Notes: generated by a model from the letters alone, not told the origin. A stretch of DNA of 64,000 nt from Algoriphagus iocasae (GCF_014206875.1 NZ_JACIJO010000003.1:1301757-1365756); one strand, 5' to 3'; shown: positions 9,335-19,568, counted from the stretch's first letter. Program-made: numbers and translations.

Positions 9335-10375
9335 TTACAATTCTCTCCACCAAAAATCAGTGCTTTTATCCTCATCCAAATGAACTAATTCACCTAATCT
9401 AGGAGAGAGGTAGCTAATGGATTTTCGCTCAGCAGTTTCAATAAACTTTTCTACAGGTTCGGTCCAATGATGTTGTGCCAAAGAAAATCCGGCCCAGTGA
9501 ACAGGCATAATCTTCCGAGCATTTGCATCGATCGCAGCTTGCACACTTTCATTAGGAAACATGTGGATCAAGCTCCAATTTTCATTGTACTGGCCGCATT
9601 CCATCCAAGCAAAATCAAATGGACCTAACTTTTCCCCGATTTCAGCAAAATGGGATCCATAGCCACCATCACCACTAAACCATAAATTTTCATGTTCAGA
9701 TTTAAGTACCCATCCTCCCCACATAGATTTGGCTCGATCTGATAATCCACGACCAGAAAAATGCCTAGTTGGGGTATAAATAATTTGAAGATCATGGAAA
9801 TATTCAGATTTCCACCAATCAAATTCTGTGATCAAATCTTGATCAAATCCCCATTTATCCAAATGTCTTCCAACACCCATACCTACAAAAAACTGCTTCA
9901 CTTTTGGCTTTAAGCGCTTCATACTTTTCAAATCCAAATGATCGTAATGATCATGTGTCATCAAAAGCAAATCAATTTCAGGAAACTGATCAATAAGATC
10001 CAAAGTCCCTTCACTGAATCTTTTGGTAGAAAATGGAGCAATTGGAGATGCATCTGGACCAAGCATCGGATCAATTAAAATGGTTTTATCATTCATGCGA
10101 ATCAACAATGCAGAATGACCATACCAGATAAATTTTGCTTTCTCCGAAGGAGCTAAAAAGGCTTCTTTATCAAAATCCTGAACTGGAATTTTTTGTTTCG
10201 GCTCACGTCCTTCTTTTTCACAAAACTGTTTGTAAAGAAATTTTGGCAAAGCCTGAAAGCTAAAATCCATACTTGTGGGCTCCAGATTCAGGAACTTCTC
10301 TCCATCCCAGTTTTTAACTTTTTGGAATTTTTCAATCTCCTTCTTGGTGACTTTACCGCCAAATTGCTTTTTCAT
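9335..10375 (-). CDS. MBL-fold metal-dependent hydrolase (UlaG/NAPE-PLD-like)
   Basis: A 346-residue soluble protein. The metallo-beta-lactamase motif THDHYDHLD (with WYGHSALLI and LIDPMLGPDA before it) and later metal-binding positions (RHFSGRG, FSGDGGYG, MPVHWAGF) are all present. The order matches the NAPE-hydrolysing phospholipase D/UlaG-like group, which cleaves phosphodiester or lactone bonds. No signal peptide is seen, so it acts in the cytoplasm, unlike its membrane-anchored paralogue at 1-759. The start ATG ending at 10375 is well placed. It converges on the M20-linked gene with 12 bases between stops. Confidence 0.9.
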   Translation of the reverse strand: MKKQFGGKVTKKEIEKFQKVKNWDGEKFLNLEPTSMDFSFQALPKFLYKQFCEKEGREPKQKIPVQDFDKEAFLAPSEKAKFIWYGHSALLIRMNDKTILIDPMLGPDASPIAPFSTKRFSEGTLDLIDQFPEIDLLLMTHDHYDHLDLKSMKRLKPKVKQFFVGMGVGRHLDKWGFDQDLITEFDWWKSEYFHDLQIIYTPTRHFSGRGLSDRAKSMWGGWVLKSEHENLWFSGDGGYGSHFAEIGEKLGPFDFAWMECGQYNENWSLIHMFPNESVQAAIDANARKIMPVHWAGFSLAQHHWTEPVEKFIETAERKSISYLSPRLGELVHLDEDKSTDFWWREL

Positions 10376-10549
10376 CTAAATTCAATTTCAGTCTGTTATC
10401 TACTTTAAAATAGACTATCATTCAAACTGAAGTTTAACTTCCTAGGTTCAGTAAATATTCAAATCATTCTACAAGTAGATTGATTTATTTTAATGAACAG
10501 GTACTTGAGAAATCGAATAGATGGGAATTTCACATTTTGAAATCCAATA

Positions 10550-10963
10550 TTATTTTTTTGTCAGTTCTTGAAAAGCTCCGGCTCTTAACTCATAATCAAG
10601 AGAATCTATGAAGGAGTCAATCTTTCCGAAATGAAACTCGATTTCATATCGGATTTTGTCCAGACTTTTATAATAATCAAGCCAAAAGGGATCAAAATCA
10701 TCTAAACCATAAAAGTTAGACCAAGCCAGAAAATCGGTTTCCTCCACATAGTCTTCCAGCGACTTTAAGGTTAGATATAGGCAAACCAATTGATTTTTTT
10801 CATCAAAATCACCTGCCTCATCTAGAATAAAAAGCTTCCATTCACCTTGGTTTGATCCGAATAAAACATGAAGCAATTCATCTCTAGATCCCAAAAGGGA
10901 AATTTTGATTCCATTTTGCTTTTGGTACTCTCTCAGTTTCTGTATGGAAGGATAAGTAGGCAT
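10550..10963 (-). CDS. Hypothetical protein, 137 residues
   Basis: Not recognised. An acidic soluble protein, rich in Asp, Glu, Tyr and Phe, with no signal peptide. I place the start at the ATG ending at 10963, beginning MPTYPSIQ. The longer reading frame to 11005 runs through the terminator hairpin of the upstream gene, so its first 14 residues are not credible. It follows the BNR-repeat gene on the same strand but beyond that terminator, so it probably depends on read-through or a promoter of its own. Function unknown. Confidence 0.6.
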   Translation of the reverse strand: MPTYPSIQKLREYQKQNGIKISLLGSRDELLHVLFGSNQGEWKLFILDEAGDFDEKNQLVCLYLTLKSLEDYVEETDFLAWSNFYGLDDFDPFWLDYYKSLDKIRYEIEFHFGKIDSFIDSLDYELRAGAFQELTKK

Positions 10964-10974
10964 TATTATAAAAA

Positions 10975-11001
10975 AGCAGGTTCCGAAATCCGAAACCTGC
11001 T
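10975..11001 (-). terminator. Rho-independent terminator of the BNR-repeat gene
   Basis: On the minus strand a strong hairpin (GCAGGTTTCGG pairing with CCGAAACCTGC, allowing a small central shift) is followed by six T, starting about 10 bases after the stop at 11011. It lies directly before the next start codon at 10963. Confidence 0.85.
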
Positions 11002-11010
11002 GCATTGTTA

Positions 11011-14000
11011 TTATTTCTTATCGAGAGAAATCTTCTTTGGAAGTTTATCATTCACTTCCTTCAATTCTGAATCTAAGATCTCATTTAACTTCGTTAGATG
11101 GGTTTCAAGTTCAGCCGAAAGCTCCTCAAATACAACATAAGCCGCATCCGTTGGTTTGGCTTGTCCTGATTCCACACTACGCTGAAGGGAAGCTAATCTG
11201 TTGTTCAGCTTGATAGGGAAATTGAGTGGATCCTGACCAGACTGATTTTGAACCTGATATAAATCCTCTTCGACAACCTGAAGTTTTGCAAGAAGTTCAT
11301 CAATCTGTGCTTTGACTTTCGCATTTGCTTTCACATCCTTCGCCTGAGACTTAATATCTCTGATCAAAATTACCGCTTCATTTGCAGCAGAAACTTTGTC
11401 CCGAATCTGAATCGCCAAATCAAATTGCTCTTGGATGTCCGAGGCAGTTACGCCTTCAAGATTCGGATCCATTTCCAATTCGAAGGATGTTTCTTTTTCT
11501 ACCTCACCTGTTTTCAAAGTGACAAAATACTCACCGATAGGAGCCATAGGACCTCTTTGTGGTCTTGCAGACCAAATGATCATTCCATCAAAAACAGTGG
11601 CACCAGGATAGCGCATATCCCAAGTGAAAGTATTCAAACCAGCCTTCAATGCTGGAGCATTTCTTCCTTCTTTGCCTTTGGTACCAGTATAGGTATTGAT
11701 CAGGTTCCCATCAGCATCTTTGATCTCAATGGTTATAGTTTCGCCTTCTTCAGGCAGGTAATATTGAATTGCTGCATTATACACGCCACGAATAGGATTC
11801 GCAGGTTTAAACAAAGTAACCTCATCATTCTTGGTAACCTCCACAGCCTCTCTTAAAGGTCTGATATCGTCCAAAATCCAAAATCCTCTACCATGTGAAC
11901 CCAAAACCACATCGTCATTTTTCAAAACAAGATCGCGAATAGGAGTATCCGGCAAATTCAATTGTAAGGATTGCCACTCAGCACCATCATTGAATGAAAC
12001 ATACACACCATGCTCCGTAGCTAGATACAAAAGTCCCGGTTTCTGTAAATCCTCACGAATTGCTCTGGCGAAATGCCCATCTTCGATTCCATCGATGATT
12101 TTCGTCCAGGTTTTCCCAAAGTCTTTGGTTTTGAAAACATAGGGCTGTCTATCATCAACCTGATATCTATTTGCTGCCAAATAGAGTGTTCCAGGAGCGA
12201 ATTTTCCTTCATCAATGATGCTTATTCTAGAAAATTTAGGAAGATCAGCAGGTGTGATGTCCACCCAGTTTTTTCCTCCATCTTGAGTGATATGTACCTT
12301 TCCATCATCTGATCCCGCCCAAATCGTATTCACATCATGCATAGAAGGAGCTAAAGCAAATACTGTTGCATAGATCTCTGGGCCATTCATATCCATGGTG
12401 ATCACTCCACCGGTTTTACCTAAGGTTTCTGGATCGGCATATGTTAAATCTGGACTGATTTTCTCCCAAGTTTGTCCATCATTCGTGGTTTTCCAAACAT
12501 GCTGGGAAGTAGTATACATGATACTTGGATCCAAGGGTGAAAACATAATAGGGAAAGTCCATTGCCAACGCTCAGGTAGGGCAGAAGCAGGTTCGCCTGA
12601 AAAGAATCTTGGATAGACCTGAATATCTCTGTATTGGCCTGTCTTACGATTATACCTCGTCAATAAAGCACCTTGGGAACCAGCATAAAAGACATCTGGA
12701 TCAGTAGGACTTTGAGTAATCCAACCGCTTTCTCCACCTCCAACAGCATAATGATAGCCATGCCCTGGACCACTTCCAAGCATATGTCTCCAGCCTTCAG
12801 ATGGCATAGCCAAAGTACTGTTATCTTGCTGAGCACCAGCTACATGATAAGGAACATCTGAAGTAGTCATAACATGGTAAAACTGGGAAGTTGGGTAATC
12901 TTCTTCAGTCCAGGTTTTTCCACCGTTGATACTGACAATTCCTCCACCGTCATTTGAGGAAATCATCCGCATTGGGTCATTTGGATCTATCCAGAGATCA
13001 TGATTATCTCCATGAGGAACCGAAATCTCTACATCAAAAGTCTCTCCACCATCTGTAGATTTCCAAAAATCAACATTCAAGCCATATACCGTATTCTTAT
13101 CGATTGGATCGGCATAAATTCTAGAATAATAAAATGCTCTTTGTCTAAGCTTTCTTTCATCGTTTACTCGCTTCCAAGTTTTTCCTGCATCATCTGATCT
13201 GAATACACCACCTTCATTAGCTTCCACAATTGCCCAAACCCGATTCGGATCAGCAGGGGAGACAGTTACCCCAATTTTTCCAATAGGTCCTTCTGGCATT
13301 CCTGAGTTTGAAGTCAAATCCGTCCAGGTGTCTCCTCCATCGGTAGACTTCCAAAGTTTGGAATCTGGTCCACCTCCCCACATTTTCCAGGCTTTTCTAT
13401 ACACTTGCCAAGTTGAGGCATATAGGACATTGGGATTCGTTCGATCAATTATTAAATCAGCTGCACCAGCTTTATCACTGACATACAATACTTTCTCCCA
13501 AGTATTTCCTCCATCTGTAGATCGAAAAACACCTCTTTCTTCATTTTCTCCATATGGATGTCCTAAAGCCGCTACATATACTATGTCAGGATTGGTCGGA
13601 TGAACTCTGATTCTGGAAATCGCTTGGGTTTCTTTCAACCCAATATGTCTCCAGGTTTCTCCTCCGTCTGTGGTTTTGTAAACTCCGTCACCTTGTGTAA
13701 TGGAACCTCTCAATTGGGTTTCGCCTCCTCCAATGTAAACTACATCAGGATTGGTTTCGGCAACTGCCACAGCACCAATGCTGGAAGAGGTTATTTTTCC
13801 ATCTGTCACAGGAAACCATTCATTTCCTCCATCTACGGTTTTCCAAAGTCCTCCACCTGTAGCGCCGAAATAATATTCATTTTTTCTTCCAGGACTTCCG
13901 GAAGCTCCTAAGGATCGACCGCCTCGATCAGGTCCAATATTGCGCCAGCTATAACTACTGTAAAAAGATGGATCCACAGGATTGGATTGACTTTGAGCCA

Positions 14001-14073
14001 ATGCATCATAGTCCGAAAATCCTATACCCAAGCATATTAGCAATGCCTGAAGCGATTTGTAATTGTATCTCAT
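11011..14073 (-). CDS. Large secreted BNR/sortilin-like beta-propeller protein
   Basis: A 1020-residue protein with an N-terminal signal peptide of about 26 residues. From about residue 40 to 720 it carries many copies of the Asp-box/BNR pattern (S/T-x-D-G-G-x-T-W), for example STDGGNTW, STDGGDTW and TTNDGQTW. This marks VPS10/sortilin-type ten-bladed or stacked propellers. The last 300 residues hold a beta-sandwich-like part (about 740-870) and a helical, lysine-rich tail. Such proteins are common in Bacteroidota and are often labelled glycosyl hydrolase, but the active-site residues of sialidases are not evident. Binding or processing of an extracellular polymer is more likely. It has its own terminator. 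Confidence 0.87.
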   Translation of the reverse strand: MRYNYKSLQALLICLGIGFSDYDALAQSQSNPVDPSFYSSYSWRNIGPDRGGRSLGASGSPGRKNEYYFGATGGGLWKTVDGGNEWFPVTDGKITSSSIGAVAVAETNPDVVYIGGGETQLRGSITQGDGVYKTTDGGETWRHIGLKETQAISRIRVHPTNPDIVYVAALGHPYGENEERGVFRSTDGGNTWEKVLYVSDKAGAADLIIDRTNPNVLYASTWQVYRKAWKMWGGGPDSKLWKSTDGGDTWTDLTSNSGMPEGPIGKIGVTVSPADPNRVWAIVEANEGGVFRSDDAGKTWKRVNDERKLRQRAFYYSRIYADPIDKNTVYGLNVDFWKSTDGGETFDVEISVPHGDNHDLWIDPNDPMRMISSNDGGGIVSINGGKTWTEEDYPTSQFYHVMTTSDVPYHVAGAQQDNSTLAMPSEGWRHMLGSGPGHGYHYAVGGGESGWITQSPTDPDVFYAGSQGALLTRYNRKTGQYRDIQVYPRFFSGEPASALPERWQWTFPIMFSPLDPSIMYTTSQHVWKTTNDGQTWEKISPDLTYADPETLGKTGGVITMDMNGPEIYATVFALAPSMHDVNTIWAGSDDGKVHITQDGGKNWVDITPADLPKFSRISIIDEGKFAPGTLYLAANRYQVDDRQPYVFKTKDFGKTWTKIIDGIEDGHFARAIREDLQKPGLLYLATEHGVYVSFNDGAEWQSLQLNLPDTPIRDLVLKNDDVVLGSHGRGFWILDDIRPLREAVEVTKNDEVTLFKPANPIRGVYNAAIQYYLPEEGETITIEIKDADGNLINTYTGTKGKEGRNAPALKAGLNTFTWDMRYPGATVFDGMIIWSARPQRGPMAPIGEYFVTLKTGEVEKETSFELEMDPNLEGVTASDIQEQFDLAIQIRDKVSAANEAVILIRDIKSQAKDVKANAKVKAQIDELLAKLQVVEEDLYQVQNQSGQDPLNFPIKLNNRLASLQRSVESGQAKPTDAAYVVFEELSAELETHLTKLNEILDSELKEVNDKLPKKISLDKK

Positions 14074-14288
14074 TTGGTTGATGGTTATGTAATCTTAAAT
14101 TACAAAAAGTGAATCGAAGATGAGCAAATACTTTTTTTGGACGGTATAATTATCTTATTCTTCGGAAATCAGGATAAAAAATAATTATTTAAAGTTTAGT
14201 AAATCCAAACCATTTTAAGGGTTCGTATGTTAAGGAATCAATCATTAGTAATTTAATGATTAGAAATAAATGAGTTTATAAGACAAAA

Positions 14289-14321
14289 AGACCAGAGTTT
14301 ATTTAATTCTGGTTTTTTTTT
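14289..14321 (+). terminator. Orphan terminator-like hairpin 1
   Basis: A 6-base stem (ACCAGA pairing with TCTGGT) is followed by a run of nine T. No annotated gene ends upstream on the + strand, so it would end an unseen transcript or act as a leader terminator for 14504. Confidence 0.6.
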
Positions 14322-14350
14322 GGTAGAAGGATTTTCCAATAAATAGAAAT

Positions 14351-14396
14351 TAAAAAATCGCCCCAATTCATCTTTTGAAATGAGGCGATTTTTTTG
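14351..14396 (+). terminator. Orphan terminator-like hairpin 2
   Basis: A long stem of about 15 pairs with two mismatches (arms AATCGCC...TTCA and TGAAA...GGCGATT) is flanked by A-runs and T-runs, so it could work in both directions. It lies 108 bases before the M13 peptidase start. Confidence 0.65.
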
Positions 14397-14503
14397 ATTA
14401 AATCCCAGTTAACTGTTTAATCCCTCTTTTTCACTTTTTAAATAAATCACCATGGAAAAGCTGTGAATTTGATCTAAATTCCCTCAAACGACCACCTTTT
14501 TTT

Positions 14504-16528
14504 ATGAAAAAAATAGCCATTGCCTCTTTAATTCTATTCGCAGCATGCGGTACAGAATCCAGTAAGGAACAAGCAGAAGCTCAAAGACAATTTATCAAAG
14601 TTGATGAGATCAATCCAGGCATTAAACCGGGAGATAATTTCTTTATGCATGTCAACGGAACTTGGTATGATTCGGCAAAAATTGCAGACGATCAATCAGG
14701 TGTTGGATCATACTCTTTCCTGAATATTCCCCAAAAGCAGTTATTGGAGAATATTCTCAATGAAGTTTCCTCTTCTGAACATCCTGCAGGTAGCATTGAG
14801 CAAAAAATCGGTGACTTTTATGCTTCGGGAATGGATACTACGGCTATCAATTCCCGTGGTTATGAGCCGGTAAAACCGATTTTAGATCAAATACAAAGCA
14901 TTTCTGATCTGAATGGTCTTCATCAATTTATCGCATCTGAACTTCAGTCAAACACGCGTTCATTGATTGGATTAAGCATTTCTCCAGATGATGAAAACAG
15001 CAGTATCAACATTGCACATCTCAGTCAAACAGGCATTGGACTACCGGATCGGGAATATTATTTCAAAACAGATTCTTCCACGTTGGGTATTCAGAAAGCT
15101 TATCAGACCTATATCGCAACGCTTTTTGAGATGACAGGAAGTAATGCAGAAGAAGCTGCTAAAGCTGCTAGTGAAGTTTATGCAATCGAAAAGTCATTAG
15201 CTGAATCCCATAAAACCCGAATTGAACGAAGAGTGGTCAAGGAAAACTACCATAAGATGGCCGTTGCAGAACTGGAAAAGAGCAACCCTAATCTTGGAAT
15301 TAAGTCAATATTGGCGACGCTAGGTTTAGATGCTGACTCTATTGATATGCGCCAACCTGCATATTATGAGAAATTAAATACCATGCTTTCTTCTGTTCCT
15401 TTGGATGATTGGAAGACTTACCTTAAGGCACATACTCTTTCTACTTATGCGAGTTATCTGAGTACTGATTTTGAGAATGCCTCTTTTGAATATAACAAAG
15501 TTGTTTCTGGTCAATCCAAACAGTTGACAAGAGCTCAACAAATGGTTCAGCAAGTGGATCGACAATTGGGATTTGATTTGGGACAACTTTATGTGAAAAG
15601 GTATTTTAATGAAGATGCCAAAAAACGTGTTTTAGACTTGGTCAACAATCTTCAAAAATCCTTCGAAAATCGAATCAATCAATTGGATTGGATGAGTGAT
15701 AGTACCAAAGCTAAAGCCAAGGAAAAGCTATATTCAATCAACAAGAAAATCGGCTATCCTGATGTTTGGAGAGAGTATCCAGTTTCGATTGACCGAGGGA
15801 AATATTTTGAAAACGTGCTGGCATTAAGAAAAGACGAAAGCCGTTATCAATTAGAGAAATTCGGTAAAGCACCAAACAGAGATGAATGGGGAACCACACC
15901 AAGCACAGTTACTGCCTATTACAATCCTTCTTTGAATGAAATTGTCTTTCCGGCAGGAATTCTTCAATACCCATATTTTGATCTGTATGCCGATGATGCT
16001 GTCAATTATGGAGGTATAGGAATGGTTATCGGACATGAATTAACGCATGCATTTGATGATCAGGGAGCGCAATTTGACAAGGATGGAAATGTGAAAAACT
16101 GGTGGACAGAAGAAGATTATGCCAAGTTCAAAGCGAAAACCCAGCAATTAATCGATCGGTACGATACCTTCACCATTTTGGATAGTGTGCATGTAAAAGG
16201 TGCGATGACCATTGGAGAAAATACTGCTGATAACGGTGGAATTTATATAGCCTATGATGCTTTCAAAATGACTGATCAAGGGCAAGACACCACCAAAATC
16301 GATGGCTATACACCGGATCAACGGTTTTGTTTATCGATCGCCAATATTTGGAGAGTGAAAGTGCGAGATGAATTTATGAGAACCTATGTAAATACTAATT
16401 CCCATTCTCCTGCTATGTGGCGAGTTAATGGCCCGCTGATGAACTTTGATCCTTTCTATGCTTCCTTCCCAATCCAACCGGGAGATAAAAACTTCAAAGC
16501 AGAAACTGAGCGAATCAAAATCTGGTAA
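14504..16528 (+). CDS. M13 family zinc metallopeptidase, lipoprotein (neprilysin/PepO-like)
   Basis: A 674-residue protein with a lipoprotein signal (cysteine 15 in LFAACGTE), so it should be tethered in the periplasm or at the outer membrane. The C-terminal M13 domain is complete: zinc motif HELTH at residues 511-515 followed by AFDDQG, the third ligand glutamate in GENTADNGG, the substrate-binding NPSLNEIVFPAGIL segment and the closing VNGPLMN motif. The length fits the family. These enzymes cut short peptides on the amino side of hydrophobic residues. It is a single-gene unit closed by the terminator at 16564. Confidence 0.95.
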   Translation: MKKIAIASLILFAACGTESSKEQAEAQRQFIKVDEINPGIKPGDNFFMHVNGTWYDSAKIADDQSGVGSYSFLNIPQKQLLENILNEVSSSEHPAGSIEQKIGDFYASGMDTTAINSRGYEPVKPILDQIQSISDLNGLHQFIASELQSNTRSLIGLSISPDDENSSINIAHLSQTGIGLPDREYYFKTDSSTLGIQKAYQTYIATLFEMTGSNAEEAAKAASEVYAIEKSLAESHKTRIERRVVKENYHKMAVAELEKSNPNLGIKSILATLGLDADSIDMRQPAYYEKLNTMLSSVPLDDWKTYLKAHTLSTYASYLSTDFENASFEYNKVVSGQSKQLTRAQQMVQQVDRQLGFDLGQLYVKRYFNEDAKKRVLDLVNNLQKSFENRINQLDWMSDSTKAKAKEKLYSINKKIGYPDVWREYPVSIDRGKYFENVLALRKDESRYQLEKFGKAPNRDEWGTTPSTVTAYYNPSLNEIVFPAGILQYPYFDLYADDAVNYGGIGMVIGHELTHAFDDQGAQFDKDGNVKNWWTEEDYAKFKAKTQQLIDRYDTFTILDSVHVKGAMTIGENTADNGGIYIAYDAFKMTDQGQDTTKIDGYTPDQRFCLSIANIWRVKVRDEFMRTYVNTNSHSPAMWRVNGPLMNFDPFYASFPIQPGDKNFKAETERIKIW

Positions 16529-16563
16529 TCCCTGAATTCATTCCATTTGATATCTATAAAAAA

Positions 16564-16598
16564 GACCTGAACCCTAATCCATTGGGTTCAGGTTTTTT
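16564..16598 (+). terminator. Rho-independent terminator of the M13 peptidase gene
   Basis: A perfect 9-base stem (CCTGAACCC pairing with GGGTTCAGG) with a 9-base loop is followed by six T, 36 bases after the stop. Confidence 0.9.
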
Positions 16599-16678
16599 GG
16601 CTTTTAAAAAACCAGAGTGGAAATTCCTTTTTCATTTGGCCTCAGCTTCTTTTCTTTGTTTAGACCTTTTTCTCCGAC

Positions 16679-19501
16679 ATGAAAACCCAATCCAAAACCT
16701 TCAATAAGCTCATTTTTGTAATACTTTGCTTTATCACAACCCTTTCACATGCCCAGACTGATTGGTTGTTGGATAACTCTTCTTACAAATCTCACATCCA
16801 GGAATCAGGAGATAAGATCACTCTTTCCAATGGACTGATCGAACGAGTGATAAAAATCTCTCCAAATGCCGCTACTATCAAATTAGATAACCTGTATAGT
16901 GGCCAATCATTTCTCAGAGGAGTAAAACCTGAAGCAGAAGTAAAGATAAATGGGGTTAATTATGAGGTTGGAGGCCTAAAAGGACAACCAAATTATGCAT
17001 TTCTAAAAGAAGAGTGGATTGATCAACTCAGTAATTCCCCTTCGGCAATGCAATATGCAGGTCATGAAATCATGGAAACTCAAGCACCTTTTGATTGGGC
17101 AAAAGTTCGTCATGGGAATTTAGACGCAGCTTGGCCACCGAAAGGAGCACATCTCCGTCTTGATTTCATCCTTCCTGAATCAAAAGACTTATTGTCTTCT
17201 GATGAACCTCTTCCAAGTTTCCTGGGGAGGGAGATGCTCTATAATACAGATTTTAACACCCTCGATGATTCCTGGATCGTCAATACATCCTCTAGTCATC
17301 CAAGATCCTCTTTTGAAAATGAGGGGAAAATGGGAGAAATATATACCCCTGGAAACACTTCCGTATTTATTGAAAGAGATTTTGACCCAAGGTCGAAAAT
17401 CATTGAAGCCACATTTAATACTGGTACCGACCAATCAAGAGAATATGGCCCAGGAATTACCTTGGTTTGGCCTGATAGCACAATCAAATTTTACCTCAAA
17501 CCAGGAGGAAATGAGTACGACGATGGTGTGTCTATGTTTGGACTTTGGGATGGAGAAAAACAACTCAGAGCAGCAGGAGGGAGGCAAAAGCTTGATTTAA
17601 ATTCGCCTTGGTCGCTTCGGTTTAGAATCACCAATGAGGGAGTCCTTTGCGAAGCAAAACCTAAAAACGGTGATTGGGAAACTATTGAGAGGTTACCTTC
17701 ATTTTCTAGCCTTCCTACCCAAATAAGAATCGGAAAAACTGATGGGAAGGGAAACAAAAAAGATGATTCAGAACTAGGTGATTTGGTCAGAATGCAGGTG
17801 TTGGATTTTGCGATGTATGGAGAATTAGATACTACCATCAAAAACAACCTAAATCCAGAAGATGTAACTGTTTCAGTCCATTATGAGATTTATGACGGAA
17901 TTCCAGTGATGGCCAAATGGATAACAGTTGAAAATAAGAGCGACAAATCAATTACTATCGGAGACTTCACCAGCGAAATCATCGCGGCTGTAGAGTACGA
18001 ATCCGTGGTGGAATTAAGAGAAAAAACAGTCATTCAAACTCCAAATATCCATGTAGAAACCGACTTTGCTTTTGCCAGTATGAAGGCAAAAGATGCGAAT
18101 GCCCATGTCGTAAATTGGCTTCCTGATCCCGAATATTTCACTCAGGTGAATTACCTCCGACAAACACCAAGTTTATTGAAAGTCAGTCCAAGTTATGGAC
18201 CAGATCAGGATTTAGAGCCAGGAAAGAAATTTAACTCTTTTAGAACATTTGTCCTGCCTTATGATAGTTACGATCGTGAAAGACAAGGACTCTCGCTTCG
18301 CAAAATGTATAAAACTCTTGCCCCTTGGACAACAGAAAATCCATTGATGATGCATGCCAGATTTGCGGATTGGGAGCAGGTGAAAAAGGCGATAGACCAA
18401 GCATCAGAAGTAGGCTTTGAAATGGTGATTTTGACTTTTGGCAGTGGTTTCAACATCGAGGATGACAGTGAGGAGTATTTAGCAGAAATGAAGCGATATG
18501 CTGATTATGCAAAAAGCAAAGGAGTAGAAATCGGTGGTTATTCCTTATTGGCTTCCCGAAGTATCGATAAGAAAAACGATGTGCTTATGCCAGAGGGAAT
18601 GCGACCTACTTTTGGCAACTCTCCATGTTTGGCTAGTGAATGGGGACAAGAATACTTTCAAAAACTGTATAATTTCTATGATAAAACTGGCTTTACGCTA
18701 TTAGAACATGATGGGTCTTATCCTGGGGATGTTTGCGCTTCAGAGGATCATCCCGGTCATAAAGGCTTAGCCGATAGCCGCTGGAATCAATATCAAATGA
18801 TTTCTGAATTTTACAAATGGTCTAGAGGAAAGGGTATCTATCTCAATATTCCTGATTATTATTTTATGACAGGGGGAAACAAAATTGCAATGGGATACCG
18901 TGAAGTAAACTGGAGTCTTCCCCGAAACCAACAATTGGTGCATGCCCGACAAAATATCTATGATGGGACTTGGGAAAAAACATCTACGATGGGTTGGATG
19001 TTCGTTCCTTTGACAGAATACCAAGGTGGCGGAGCTGCAGCTACAATCGAACCATTGAACGAGCATTTGGCGCATTATGAAATGATGATCGCCAGCAATC
19101 TAGGAGCTGGAGTTCAGGCATGCTACAGAGGCCCACGTTTATTTGACACAGAAGAAACCAAAACCATGGTCAAAAATCGGGTGGATTGGTTCAAGCAACA
19201 CAGAGAGGTTTTGGAAGGAGATATTATCCATCTAAAACGTGCTAATGGACAAGACTTGGATTACTGGTTAAATGTAAATCCGCAAGGAACAGAAAAAGGC
19301 ATGTTGGTGGTGTATAATCCAACGGATCACGCCATCACCCAAAAAATAAAAGTTCCATTATACTACACGGGATTACAGGATAAAACAATCGCCAAAAACA
19401 AGAACGAGGAAACTCTGGAACTCACTTTAAGCAGAGATTACTCAGTCGAAATTGAAGTAACTGTTCCGGCAAATAGTGATCATTGGATTAGCTTCCAATA
19501 A
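16679..19501 (+). CDS. Large secreted glycoside hydrolase-like protein (alpha-galactosidase-type TIM barrel)
   Basis: A 940-residue protein with a signal peptide ending SHAQ at about residue 26. The N-terminal third is beta-rich, with repeated substrate-binding-like strands. About residues 545-800 look like a TIM barrel: MHARFADWEQVKKAID, MVILTFGSGFN, then LLEHDGSYPGDVC, which carries candidate acidic catalytic residues, and YLNIPDYYFMTGGNKIAMGYRE. The last 100 residues form a beta-sandwich (VYNPTDHA and following). The arrangement resembles GH27/GH36 alpha-galactosidases and related unassigned families, but I cannot assign a GH number or the catalytic pair with certainty. It probably acts on plant or algal polysaccharide fragments in the periplasm. 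Confidence 0.75.
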   Translation: MKTQSKTFNKLIFVILCFITTLSHAQTDWLLDNSSYKSHIQESGDKITLSNGLIERVIKISPNAATIKLDNLYSGQSFLRGVKPEAEVKINGVNYEVGGLKGQPNYAFLKEEWIDQLSNSPSAMQYAGHEIMETQAPFDWAKVRHGNLDAAWPPKGAHLRLDFILPESKDLLSSDEPLPSFLGREMLYNTDFNTLDDSWIVNTSSSHPRSSFENEGKMGEIYTPGNTSVFIERDFDPRSKIIEATFNTGTDQSREYGPGITLVWPDSTIKFYLKPGGNEYDDGVSMFGLWDGEKQLRAAGGRQKLDLNSPWSLRFRITNEGVLCEAKPKNGDWETIERLPSFSSLPTQIRIGKTDGKGNKKDDSELGDLVRMQVLDFAMYGELDTTIKNNLNPEDVTVSVHYEIYDGIPVMAKWITVENKSDKSITIGDFTSEIIAAVEYESVVELREKTVIQTPNIHVETDFAFASMKAKDANAHVVNWLPDPEYFTQVNYLRQTPSLLKVSPSYGPDQDLEPGKKFNSFRTFVLPYDSYDRERQGLSLRKMYKTLAPWTTENPLMMHARFADWEQVKKAIDQASEVGFEMVILTFGSGFNIEDDSEEYLAEMKRYADYAKSKGVEIGGYSLLASRSIDKKNDVLMPEGMRPTFGNSPCLASEWGQEYFQKLYNFYDKTGFTLLEHDGSYPGDVCASEDHPGHKGLADSRWNQYQMISEFYKWSRGKGIYLNIPDYYFMTGGNKIAMGYREVNWSLPRNQQLVHARQNIYDGTWEKTSTMGWMFVPLTEYQGGGAAATIEPLNEHLAHYEMMIASNLGAGVQACYRGPRLFDTEETKTMVKNRVDWFKQHREVLEGDIIHLKRANGQDLDYWLNVNPQGTEKGMLVVYNPTDHAITQKIKVPLYYTGLQDKTIAKNKNEETLELTLSRDYSVEIEVTVPANSDHWISFQ

Positions 19502-19568
19502 CATGTCCAAGCATAAAAACCAATAAATAGCACTGAATAGACACCATTTATTTCTTCTGGAAATCAGA

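Larger units (their letters stand above)
14074..14503. other. 430-base divergent intergenic region with two orphan hairpins
   Basis: No credible ORF on either strand. It lies between the starts of two divergent genes, so it should hold both promoters. It also contains two terminator-like hairpins (14289-14321 and 14351-14396) although no gene ends here. Confidence 0.7.

Noticed and set aside
10964..11005. Longer start of the 137-residue hypothetical protein
   Set aside because: It is formed by translating the terminator hairpin of the upstream gene.
11011..14073. Sialidase activity for the BNR-repeat protein
   Set aside because: Asp-box repeats are present, but the arginine triad and catalytic residues of sialidases were not identified.
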